Shown piece after piece: positions 20,194-29,889 of a DNA stretch of 64,000 nucleotides (positions are counted from its first letter, which is position 1; every line of letters begins with the position of its first letter). The DNA comes from Saposhnikovia divaricata. Its lineage: Eukaryota; Streptophyta; Magnoliopsida; Apiales; Apiaceae. The position numbers were made by a program, and so were the translations under genes. The notes under the pieces are model-generated. The model saw only the letters and a program-made list of their open reading frames with translations. It was not told the DNA's origin and made no database searches. The DNA lies in NCBI GenBank assembly GCA_036435485.1, contig CM071594.1:99289001-99353000 (forward strand), in the 5' to 3' direction.

Positions 20194-21448
20194 TGATAAG
20201 TGGATTTTATATCCACTGGGAATGCCTCCGTTCGGCTTAAATTGATTGTTTTGGACTCAAGTTGTTGTAGTTTTGATGTGTTTTGCTTAGTTGTGTAGAT
20301 TTACGAGAATGTTGATTAAAGTGGATGCTTCTATTGTTTTTGGAGATTTATTTGATTAAAATTCGGATTTTCCGGGAAGGCTGCGCAGCTTATACTGTTT
20401 TGGCCATATCTAGAGTTCTAGAAGTCCGTTTTCAGCGATCTTACTGCCCACGCGAAGCTTGAGAGATTTTCTACTACCTGGGATAGGAAACAAGTGCAAG
20501 AAATATGCTGAATTAAATCGCGCACGTGTTCTTGTAAAAGAAGGCTGGGAATTTACTGTTTTGCCCTTTTTCTAATTCTAATTGTATTCTGTGCTGTTTT
20601 GGGTACCTTCTTTAAATCCAAATTGTAATAGAAGGCAATTTCTTGTTGGGCAAGATTTGTAGAGCCTATTTAAACACATCCTACCATTGTAAATCATAAC
20701 AATTCATAGCTTTTAATCGTATCAAGGTACTTTCGATCTTCAATTCTTTCTTCAATATTATGTTTTCATTCATTATCATTATTATTATGTTTTCTTTATT
20801 AAGTATGCGTAACTAATTCTCTAATCTGAGGATTGGGTAGTATTCCTTGGTATTCATGCATGCTTGATTATGTGATTTTCTGCTTTGCTGATCTGTTAAT
20901 GAGATCTTAACACAATTAGGGGAGTCATGAACCTTTGATTGTATTTAGGGATTGTAATAAGCTTGGGAGAGAAGTTGAAATCTTAGTACAAGATTTAACA
21001 GACATAATTTGAATATTAGATCTGGAGATTAATAGGAGAATTGTGAGACATATAATTCTTGGCATTTAACAGTTTATAGATATACTTTGATTGTATCACG
21101 GGAGTGACAATTAGGGTGTAGCTGTAAGCACTATATTGTAGCCTGGGAGGGTACAGTATAACTTTAGAAGAATTGTTTTCAGCAAGGTAGGAACACAGAT
21201 ATCACATTAATATTGAGCATGTATTGAGACCAAGTGAAGAACCCCAGTTCTTAGATTGTTTTCCAACATATTTGAATCTCAGTTTAAAATCAATTCTTAG
21301 TGCTTATAATTAGTTCTTGGTTAATTTAGTTAATACACAAACCCAAAAATTCTTCTCACACACTTCTAGACGTAAAGAGATAAGAAACCTGAACTTGATA
21401 TTACATTCAGTCCTTCCCTGCGAACGAACAACAAAAATACTACTAACA
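20194..21448 (+). repeat. Array B LTR 4 (3' terminal), the diverged copy
   Basis: 1255 bp. Identical to the other LTRs for its first 89 nt, then about 14 substitutions or single-base indels accumulate (first at 20283; others near 20298, 20459, 20475, 20594, 20797, 20946, 20979, 21023, 21175, 21185, 21203), about 1.1%. LTRs 1-3 are nearly identical to each other. Confidence 0.92.
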
Positions 21449-21453
21449 AAATC
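21449..21453. repeat. Target-site duplication of array B, right copy
   Basis: AAATC directly after CTAACA of LTR 4, matching 6271-6275. With one copy counted, the flanking RT-RNase H reading frame of element A is continuous across the insertion point. Confidence 0.9.
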
Positions 21454-21960
21454 TTGTACAAATCTCCGATAATATCCAACCAATCCTAGGAAACTTCTTA
21501 CTTCAGTAAGGGTTCTGGGTCTACTTAATTTATTCGTCAATCCGAAAGCCATCACTTTTAACTCATAATGTCCATATCGCGTGCGAAATGCAGTCTTCGA
21601 CTATCCTCTGGCATAATCTTCAACTGGTGGTATCCTGATCTCAAGTCAACCTTAGAAAGATAAGTAGCTCCTTTTAATGGGTCAAATAAATCATCTATTC
21701 TGGGTAGTGAATATTTAATCTTGATAGTTAACTTGTTAAACTCTCTATAATCAATACATAATCTCATACTTCCATTTTTCTTCTTAACAAACAACACCGG
21801 TGCTCCCCACAGGGACACACTATGCCTTATAATTCCTTTATCCAAAAGATCTTGTAATTATATAATTAACTCCTTCATCTCCGCAATCTTGTCGAAATAA
21901 CCGTCTTGATGTCATGAACGTCAAATTTCTTGTGTTGCCTTTATCCCTGAAATTAACCTT
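21454..21960 (-). pseudogene. Element A reverse transcriptase fragment with the catalytic core deleted
   Basis: Ty3/gypsy RT on the minus strand. The N-terminal half is at 21845-21558 ([32 protein letters not shown]). The C-terminal piece is at 21555-21454 (RTLTEVRSFLGLVGYYRRFV). Near 21585-21600 the frame slips after MPED. Between MAFGLTN and RPRTLTEVRSF about 100 residues usual in this family are missing, including the IDD/YVDD catalytic motif. The deletion is in frame. The fragment is cut at 21453 by array B and continues into RNase H at 6275. The element is a dead chromovirus. Confidence 0.88.
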
Positions 21961-22373
21961 CCTTATCATTCTCAATTACTTAATCTCACCTACTTCTGTC
22001 TATATCCAATCTGTGACTCATAATCCACCTCTTAATAGCCTCTTTCATAATCAGGTCGAAATTTTCTAACTTCCAAGTGTTTGATAGGTAATAGTTTTGT
22101 TACTCTTAATGTAATGTTTATAAAGACAGGCTTGATACAATCCTTGATGAAATGTCCTTGAACTTCTGATTCTAACACTCATGATATAAATTTTTCTCCA
22201 ATTAGACTTGCAACTCTCGATATTTAACTTGGTACAAATTTCAGTATGCTTCCTCTTGAACTTCTTTCTTCCGACAATGGAGGTCTTGTTATTCTCTGCT
22301 AATTCATATCCTGTGGATGGCTACCTTGCCTTATTATTCCGGTTTTAACTCTTCCAAATCCTACATTCCTTTT
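21961..22373 (-). pseudogene. Element A: degraded sequence upstream of RT
   Basis: Where protease and the gag end should lie, no domain is readable. On the plus strand the sequence is pyrimidine-rich and broken by stops in all minus frames. It ends exactly at the insertion of element C (CTTTT duplication, 22369-22373 and 53559-53563) and continues at 53564. Confidence 0.45.
22369..22373. repeat. Target-site duplication of element C, left copy
   Basis: CTTTT, repeated at 53559-53563 just beyond the other LTR. The two LTRs are TG...CA on the minus strand. The perfect 5-bp match 31 kb apart ties the ends together. Confidence 0.85.
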
Positions 22374-23440
22374 TGTTAGGTCCCGAAGTATCGTAGAAGG
22401 GGGGTTGAATACGATACTACCAAAAACAATAATTCCGAGAATATATCTTTATTGATAATAAACTCAAAGGGGTGTTACAACTTCTAATCCAATGGATTAG
22501 CTTCAAAACCTGAACACTCCTAAGGATAGTTTAGGCACGAGGACCTTCTACCCTACACTTCCTGAAAGCGGGCTAAGCCGACTTTCCTACTAGATGGATT
22601 GTCTAGCAGCTTACACTCCTAAGGATAGTTTAGACACGAGGACCATCTACCCGACACTTCCTGAAAGTGGGCTAAGCCGGCTTTCCTACTAGATGGACTA
22701 TCTAGCAGCTTACACAGAAAAGATATAAGAGAGAGAAGAGAGAGTTGGGTGTTGAGGTGTGTTTTGAAATGAAATACAACAAGCCTATTTATAGGTTTTA
22801 GAAAGTTACTATTTGACACTATTCCAACAACCCCCAAATAGTAACCGAGCACTATTCCAACAACCCCCAAATAGTAACCGTGCACTATTTCACCAATACC
22901 AAATAGTAACCGTTGGTTACTATTCATATGAATAGTGATTTTGGATACTATTCACATGAATAGTAATTTTGGATACTATTCATTTTCCTCTTAATTTGAC
23001 ATCCATAAATATTCAGCTTCCAACTAACCAGAGGATATCAATACCGCTCTAAACTCAATCATACCTCTTAAACAGTTTTTCTTAGTTAGATACTTCGATT
23101 TTTTTGTGAAGTGTTGACGCCTAGTGCAACTGGTCTGGCTCACAGACGACTAACATTCACTCGTGGTCTTCATATCATGTCTTTAAGAACACTGCTAAGA
23201 ATTGTGAAATCATAAAAACTTTATCTCTGGAATCTTTTGGCCCTTCAACTGAATCGTCTGTACATCTTATTTTGTCACTGAGGCTTGATCATGTTAATGA
23301 ACTTCTTTCAGTGACTTGATCCTTGTTGATGCCTGTTCTTCAAATTTCACGATCCCTGTATAGAGTTAATATTATTTATCTTTTATCCTAGTTGAGTTAT
23401 ATATGTCTCTATTACATATTACATTACATTATGCTTTACA
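22374..23440 (-). repeat. Element C 3' LTR
   Basis: 1067 bp; minus-strand start TGTAAAGCATAATG, end ACCTAACA. It contains a 99-bp tandem duplication (22514-22612, 22613-22711) and short palindromes CTATTCATATGAATAG (around 22920-22985). It has about 75 bp of extra AATAGTAACC-type repeats (22822-22910) relative to the 5' LTR (net about 990 bp). The ORF at 22619-22927 is not a gene. Confidence 0.88.
22514..22711. repeat. 99-bp tandem duplication inside the element C LTR
   Basis: Two copies starting ACACTCCTAAGGATAGTTTA. The same pair is in the other LTR (46696-46794 and 46795-about 46893). It therefore existed before this copy inserted. Confidence 0.85.
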
Positions 23441-23441
23441 A

Positions 23442-23450
23442 TCTCCCCCT
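23442..23450 (-). promoter_or_regulatory. Polypurine tract of element C
   Basis: AGGGGGAGA on the minus strand, one base before the LTR start TGTAAAGC at 23440. Confidence 0.75.
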
Positions 23451-23911
23451 ATTTGATTGTTAGGGTTTAACAAGCAAATTCTTAGAGGATAACTCAACTG
23501 ATACAACAAAATAAAATAAAAAGATAAATAATATTGAAGTGCATTCTGGATCATATATATACATTTTCCAGATTTCTAAAATTTGAACAAGTACAAGACA
23601 AATTGTTCCTCTAGACTGAACATATCTTCTAGTTTGCCTTGCTTTCTTTCCACATAGCACTAATACTCCCATTAGCTTTTCCTTTCCCAAAATAAAGTTA
23701 ATTCCGTGTCAACAACCTTTTCTTTGCCCTTACACCTAGTAGATTTTTCTTGGTCATCCAACTTCTCCCCCTTAGTTGGGTTATCCTCCAGAGTAGTAGG
23801 ATGTGGAGTTGGTAAATTAGACTAAGATGGATTTAACAAGGAGTTGATTTCATCATTAAACTGCGTTGCCATGGTATTCAATTGAACCTGGAATACATCA
23901 TATTGAATAAG
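23451..23911 (-). other. Element C 3' untranslated region
   Basis: Between the env-like ORF and the polypurine tract. AT-rich with no domain. The ORF at 23460-23690 has no recognisable feature and reaches into the tract, so I treat it as chance. Confidence 0.45.
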
Positions 23912-25733
23912 TTACGAATTTTTGATTTTTGCAATGGACTTACAGATATTTGGCAACTCTTTCTCCAGTGTTTGGACCCGTGTTAGAAGTCTGCTGTATT
24001 CCTTTTTGGTTATAGGTGCATGTGGTTGAGTAGGTTGCTCACTCGTACGTTCTGCAGGTGTCTCACTCAACACTCTATATTCACTCGGTTTAGTGGTTTG
24101 GGTTACACTTACATGTTCTGTTTGTGTTTCCCTCAACTCTCTTCCAGAGCTTCCACCGAGATGTGTACCTGCAAATGAAATCATCCTAGCCCCTTTTTCA
24201 GAGGTCACAGATGGTGCAATGAAAGTTCGTGAGCTTCCGTCCTCGCGTGAAGCGAGTTTCCGACCACTGGTAAAGAGTGGTAAATCTCGAAAGAGATCCA
24301 GAGATTTTCCCTCTGGGAGGTTAAACTTGAATCGATTAAATGGCACAAAACCCAAGTTTCCCTCGTATGTCTGTGAAGACACTTGGTTCATAAAAGAACC
24401 ACCTACCGATGGATCTTTCCGTAAAATGAAAGATTCACCAACAGTTATTGAGGTAGGTAATTCCACCTCGGATGCCTGTGAAGGAATTTGATCTTTAGAA
24501 AGATCATCAACCATTCTTATGTTCCGTGAAATGGAACTCAAGATAGTTGCTCCCATCAATTCAACCTCATTCACTAACAGTTGCCGTTACCTCAGGTTCA
24601 TTGGTTTTACTCCGTTTAGAATGAGGTAGAGCGGCAGATGTAACTAACTCCATATGTGGTGCTGCTGAGGCACTATCTCCCTCAAAAGTGTTGATGGATG
24701 GTCGTTTAAGTGACAATTGAGGTGTAGGAGTTTGTTGTGTTTGTGTTTATAGAATGGGCTCTTCGACCTGTGTTAGAGTCGGTGGGATTTCCTGCTCAAG
24801 GTCAGGTAAGATGGCCCTTAGGGGCTCTAGAAACTGTATTTCCTGCGACACAGCAGGGAATACAGAGGTTGGAATAGAAGAGATTGAAATATTACCTTGT
24901 CGTATACCTGCTCTCACTGGTCTTGGTAACAACGGAAGTGGGACAGTATTTAGATATTCAGTTAGGACTGTAGGCACCGTATATTTCTTTTTGCTTATGT
25001 AATTAATTACATTCGTCTTCATGGAAGAACATTCCACCTTTTGACCGTTTTCCAAGCGTGCCCTGTCTTCATCATTCAAAAAATCATTTAATATTAGCTG
25101 TAGAAACCTTGGATATAGACATTTGACATTTTGAGTCTGAACATCTCTTCTTCCCAAGTGTTTCATCTTTAAAATGGTTTGACCAAGCACTATTTTTCTG
25201 AAATTAATCCTCAAATTATTGGCGATCGCATACCCTATTTTTCGAATAAATTCAGGTATTCGATCTTGATTTGTTCTATCCGAGGAAAAAACATGGTTAA
25301 GAGTGTGAAAGCAAAAATTCCAGTACTCGGTTAGAAACGTTCTAGATAGATTACCAGTATTGAAATTGCCATCTTGGTACCTTATAAAACGAAAGAACAT
25401 TTCAATCTGTTCAGGTGTAGGATCAGAAACAAGCTTTTCCATAGGATATTGAAGAATTCGATTAACATCTTGTTCAGCGACCCTAATCGACCTAACAAAT
25501 AGTCGATATGTGAATGCACACCCGTCCTGTCCAGAAGTGTTAACCGCGCTGCAATATAGTTCACACAATGCATCATGGTTAAGCTGCACTGGTGTAACTA
25601 AAGCATAGCGAATTAATGAATGTTCATTCAGAAATTGTGTCCAAGCCCGAAATTGCTCATCCAGAATGGTTTCGATTTGCTGAATGGAAATAGGATTAAC
25701 TTTAGCAATTAAAAAGCTTCCCTACAATGCCAT
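23912..25733 (-). pseudogene. Env-like/third ORF of the SIRE-type element C, broken
   Basis: An extra ORF between pol and the 3' LTR, in the place of the putative env-like gene of SIRE elements. Function is unproven in the family and cannot be shown here. A start ATG at 25733 is followed almost at once by a stop. Readable blocks are 25589-24747 (280 codons; helical, LFVRSIRVAEQDVNRILQYP, then a basic segment and a Pro-rich end) and 24574-23912 (220 codons; ends in a Leu-heptad, coiled-coil-like tail with LLTRVQTLEKELPNICKS). The two blocks lie in different frames, with a stop near 24747. I see no clear N-terminal signal peptide and no strong membrane segment. It could equally be an accessory capsid-related protein. 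Confidence 0.6.
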
Positions 25734-26389
25734 TTTCAAAACTTTGTGGAAATTCAAAAACAAGGGTTAGCTTTTATAAAGGATGATGTATAAAGCAAGA
25801 ATATGAAATCCGATCTAAACACCACCAGCTAGATTGAGAGATCTTTCCGATCAAAGCTCTAAATATTCAGCAATTGTGTGTATATGCTCTGTATATCTGA
25901 AAAATGATGATGTTAAACACAAAGAAAAACTCATCATTTATAAGGTTTCAAGGATTCGTGGGTTAGGTGTGATAGTGACAGGTTATGTTGAATAACACCG
26001 CTCAATAATTTCTCGCCTATCAACCAATAATTTCTCACCTAATCAATCAATTAGCCGAAAAACATCTTATCACCGAAACCTGTCAGCCGAAAAACATCTT
26101 ATCATCAAAATCTATCAGCCTATACACATACACACATATTTAATACTTCTAATTATTATGGATTCATTCAATAAATCAAGAATTAATCCACAATAATCAG
26201 ATAAACTCACAGTTAAATAGACATGAAATTAACAAAATATCATTAATTGATATATGTCAATAAAATATTTATTTAATTATGCTACAATGATATCTCTAGA
26301 ATAATCATGTAGATAAACAAATAAAACAAACAAAATCCAGAGAATGAAATTCACTGGCTGCAAACAAATTGAACATATATTTTCAAAGA
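25734..26389 (-). other. Spacer between pol and the env-like ORF of element C
   Basis: About 650 bp of AT-rich sequence without an open frame. A direct repeat of CAGCCGAAAAACATCTTATCA occurs at about 26050-26105. It may hold a splice site or leader for the third ORF; none can be assigned by eye. Confidence 0.4.
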
Positions 26390-27106
26390 TCATGTGAAAT
26401 TTAACATACCAAGCTCACTTACCAACCTTGAAATGGTTGCTTCATCCAAAGCTTTAGTAAAAATGTCTGCCAACTATTTTTCACTAGGAACAAAATGAAG
26501 TTCCACAGTGCCTTCCATCACATGCTCCCTGATGAAATGGTATCTGATGTCTATGTGCTTTGGTTCTAGAATGCTGCACTGGAATCTGTGATATTGCAAT
26601 TGCACTAGTGTTATCACAGAAAATTGTCTTTTCAACTTTAACTCCATAGTCAAGTAGTTGATTTCTCATCCATAGAATTTGTGAACAGCAACTCCCAGCT
26701 GCTATGTATTCAGCCTCTGCATTTGAGGTAGATGCTGAGTTCTGCTTCTTACTGAACCATGAGACCAGCTTGTTTTCCAAGAATTGACAGGTTCCTGTGG
26801 TACTTTTTCTATCCATCATAATCTGCATCTGAGTAACCAATTAGATCAAAACTAAAATCTCTAGGGTACCAAATGCCAATGTTTGGTGTTTCCTTGAGAT
26901 ATCTGAAAATCCTTTTAATAGCTACTAAGTGAGATTCCCAAGAATCAGCTTAAAATCTAGCACATAAACATGTAGCAAACATAATATCAGGTCTACTAGC
27001 TGTTAAGTATAAAAGAGATCCAACCATGCCCCTATAGCTTGTCATGTCCACCTTCTTTTCCTTAGTATTCAGTTCAAGCTTAGTGGCAGTGACCATGGGT
27101 GTTTTA
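26390..27106 (-). pseudogene. Element C pol, part 2: RT end and RNase H
   Basis: Copia RNase H on the minus strand: DRKSTTGTCQFLENKLVSWF, SASTSNAEAEYIAAGSCCSQ and FCDNTSAIAISQIPVQHSRT at 26840-26560. The usual polyprotein end (LADIFTKAL) is at about 26480, with a TGA stop at 26392-26390. Upstream, near 27000-26930, is the LLYLTASRPDI region. Frameshifts lie near 26825 and 26555, and a stop in front of the LADIF segment. Its upstream part continues across CACTA-1 at 31335. Counting only one copy of the 3-bp duplication, the reading frame joins correctly. Confidence 0.85.
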
Positions 27107-27510
27107 CACTACACCATAAAAGGCCTGCGGCAACACCAAAAAAATGTTTCCGTAGGCCCGAAATATGTTGTCTTAGGCCCAAAAAACCCCAAAGGCCACA
27201 TTTTGCTGATGTTGCTATTTTGGCCGTTGCCTTTGAGGTCAAAGACAACATTTTACTTCTCTATGGCAACATCAGTTTTCTATTGGCGTAGACTAGCTAT
27301 GGTAACAATATTATCAGTTTTTAGCAACATTATATTATGTTGCCTTTGGGTTAAACATTTTGCAAAAAAGTAGGGCCCACCTTGGGGTCCACTGTGGGGC
27401 CCACTTTTATGGCAACACAAATTTTGGCTACAGCAACATTTGCTAGCAACATTTCGTAACATTATTTTTACTTTTTGCCAACATTTTATAGCCTCAATGG
27501 CAACACTTTT
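27107..27510. repeat. Left subterminal repeat region of CACTA-1
   Basis: Many copies of GCAACA/TGTTGC, plus GGGCCCACCTTGG and GTGGGGCCCAC near 27372-27410. The ORFs in all directions here (27044-27373, 27069-27251, 27280-27462) overlap the repeats and are not genes. Confidence 0.75.
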
Positions 27511-27764
27511 CTATTTTAAACAAAAAATCAGTAATATGAAAATATTCATACCGTTAATAACCAAATCAACACAACAGATATTAATTACCATCATAACAAT
27601 CCATATAGATTCAATACAATTTCAACCAACCCAAATTCAGAGCAAAAGGCATAAAAGCAGGTGCCACAAGTACATAAAACTACAATCTTAATTACTAAGT
27701 ACGTAAGTTTAGCATAATAGCAAAAGACGTTGTAAAACATATATAACATATGGCATTAAGAGCT

Positions 27765-27882
27765 GGTGCCACCAGTCATTGGGGTACCATCTTCATTGTC
27801 ACTCAAGATTGCAGCTGCAAGTCCATTGGCCACAAGCGTTGAAGCAGTGGCAGCTATGCCTATTGCTCCATCTGTGAAATAG
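27765..27882 (-). pseudogene. Exon-like fragment in CACTA-1, possibly a gene 3' end
   Basis: Minus strand: a good acceptor TATTTCACAG near 27885-27876 is followed by an open segment beginning DGAIGIAATASTLVANGLAA and ending in a stop near 27766. The middle is hydrophobic, like a short membrane tail. It loosely recalls the C-terminal membrane anchor of plant FIS1-type fission proteins, but the match is short and gapped, so I do not name it. It could be the last exon of a captured gene. Confidence 0.35.
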
Positions 27883-28756
27883 ATTAATAAGAAAGCATAA
27901 ACAAAATCAGTCCACGGTGAAGTAGATTTCAACACAGACCAAGATTTTTCTTCAGTAATCTTATTTCACAGACCATATATATTTATTACACCCTTGATAC
28001 ATAAGTTTCTCCCTGAGGCCTGAACTTGACATTTATAACTTCTTCAAGGACACCCTTGATCTATATATGATACATAAGGAAGGGTTTATTTGGCAGAAAA
28101 CTAAGTAAGCAATCCTATTCACCTAACGACATTAAAAGAACCAAATTAATTTTCCATGCTGAACACTTGAAACTAATACAAATATGCTGTAAATATATGA
28201 ATCCTGAATTTGCACCCATTTTTGTAAAACTAATTTAAAAATCTGCTTTATTTAAAATTCACAAACAGGAAAAGGCTTTAACTTTAAACATAAATTGAAT
28301 GAGATAATCACAGAATTTATATATCTAAAACATATCATTTACAGACGCACCTATAGCAGTAACTTATGTTAATGTCTTAATGACATTCTGCTGGTCCACG
28401 AACACGGAGGTGACCAAATTGTAAATTAATACAAGTGTGGGGTACATAGATGTCAAAACGAATACCTATGTTACTAATTTAAGGCGAATACATATTTGTT
28501 TGAACCTTTGCCTAGGTTAATTTAATGTATGATTTACATAACAGGGGATTGGGGAACTTAATATCCCTACCTATCGTATCTCAGAATTCAGTTTTAATAA
28601 TTTTACTTAAATAGTTACGATAATAACCCATATTACATTGCATATCGAGATCAAAAGAATACCGTGTTTCTACATTTGTAAAGCAATTTGATTTTACAAA
28701 ATGAGTCAAACATCGTTAACAATTGATAGGAAGGTAAGATACACTGTCATCCTTAC

Positions 28757-29000
28757 CTCATTTTTCATGTTTGTAGACTCTTTTGTGAAGCCCAAGCACT
28801 GTTTATCAAGAGAATCAAAGACGAGTCAAGTTCTTTTGCCTTTGAAAGGCTATTAATTTTCTCACATGCCTCCTCAACTGATGGACGATTCAGAATATCT
28901 TCAAATTTGGCCTGCGCAGAATACAATGTGTCCACTATCTCTATTGTATTATCATAGGCACCGACTGCAGCTAAGCATCTAGCACCAAGTCTGGCCACAG
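28757..29000 (-). pseudogene. Captured exon of an At4g37920-like (plastid, uncharacterised) gene
   Basis: A 244-bp exon on the minus strand. The acceptor is TTGAGCAG at the upper end and the donor GTAAGG follows at the lower end. The protein reads VARLGARCLAAVGAYDNT, then AQAKFEDILNRPSVEEACEK, then ELDSSLILLINSAWAS. From memory this resembles a conserved internal exon of the plant protein annotated as At4g37920 (uncharacterised, chloroplastic). Near 28785 a one-base shift creates an early stop; reading in the next frame restores the expected residues up to the donor. The fragment is therefore a decayed piece picked up by the transposon. No other exon of that gene is recognised nearby. Confidence 0.6.
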
Positions 29001-29430
29001 CTGCTCAACAACAAAAGAGCAAAGTTTTTATTACTAATATCTGTAACTAATATCAGTCAAAAGAAAGAAAAAAAAACTTTTTCATGTCATTACTTGAGGA
29101 TATTACCTTGGAAGCGCCTGGTAAGCTCATTACTTGAGGATACAATTATGTGTTCCCCTATTCAATGTCAGATAAGTGTCACATATGTAAACAAAGAGGG
29201 AGCAGCAGGGAAGAAAACGAGTAGAGCTGGGACTTTTTCACCTTCTTTCGGACGCAGGCAGTCAAAATCATCCTTCATCATCCCTAACAAATTTGACAAT
29301 TTAAGTACAAATAAATACATACAAATCAGAATCAATTCTCTCTAATTACATATACTATGTGGTCCAACATAATGAGATTACACAAATAGGTACACACATA
29401 TCAGATAATTGAGTATCTATATCTTTAAAC

Positions 29431-29886
29431 TCATGATTCTAAGTGTCCGGAATGAGTAAAGCATAAATATACCTTCAATTTTCTATAAGATTTTCTTGAC
29501 TTTATGCTTACAGCCATCACAGTGTATGTTAACTTTGAGGACACAAGTCTGTATGTGCAAAAACATAGCCAAACCACATAGATATTAAAATGCAATCCAG
29601 TGAGGTAGAGTTGGTAACAAGCAAAACTATTGAAAAGGTAACTCAAAATATACAATATGGGCAAGTAAAAACATGAAAAAAATGAAATTAAAATGGGTAC
29701 CTGGATCTTCAAAAACTCTTCTTTACTCATATTTTCTTGAATAATGCAAATGGGCAAATGAGTAGTTATAAAACTAGGTTTGTGAATAATAAAACTCCAT
29801 CGGGGCATACCCCAGAATTCATGTCCAGCAATTACAGTGGCAAGAACTCCACCTCCTAGGCCACCCATGTGGCCAAAAAGATACAA
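29431..29886 (-). other. Open segment of unknown origin in CACTA-1
   Basis: A 151-codon minus-strand frame. The first part (GHMGGLGGGVLATVIAGHEF) is Gly-rich and could form a membrane helix. A run SKEEFLKIQ is followed by a GTAC-type donor near 29700, after which the frame is hydrophobic, intron-like sequence. I do not recognise it. It may be another captured exon or chance. A further unassigned open stretch lies on the minus strand near 29290-29210 (KDDFDCLRPKEGEK). Confidence 0.3.
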
Positions 29887-29889
29887 AAA

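Larger units (their letters stand above)
6276..21448 (+). mobile_element. Array B: three tandem non-autonomous gypsy units sharing four LTRs
   Basis: Order is LTR (6276-7530), internal, LTR (10914-12168), internal, LTR (15552-16806), internal, LTR (20194-21448). Spacing between successive LTRs is 4638, 4638 and 4642 bp. All LTRs are 1255 bp and run from TGATAAG to CTAACA. Each internal region begins with a tRNA-Asp-type primer site and ends in a polypurine-like tract, as in Athila/Tat elements. No protease, RT or integrase is present, so mobilisation would need proteins supplied in trans. Only the outermost ends carry the AAATC target duplication, so one integration event was followed by expansion, or a concatemer integrated. 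Internal units differ by only a few substitutions and homopolymer-length changes. Confidence 0.93.

Noticed and set aside
6276..21448. Tandem array as a pure assembly error
   Set aside because: Unit-specific substitutions and the distinct LTR 4 argue against it, though the exact unit number still needs long reads.
24093..24491. 132-aa plus-strand ORF
   Set aside because: Antisense to the third ORF of element C; no recognisable domain.
27765..27882. Naming the fragment as FIS1
   Set aside because: Only a short, gapped resemblance of the membrane tail; no other FIS1 exon was found.
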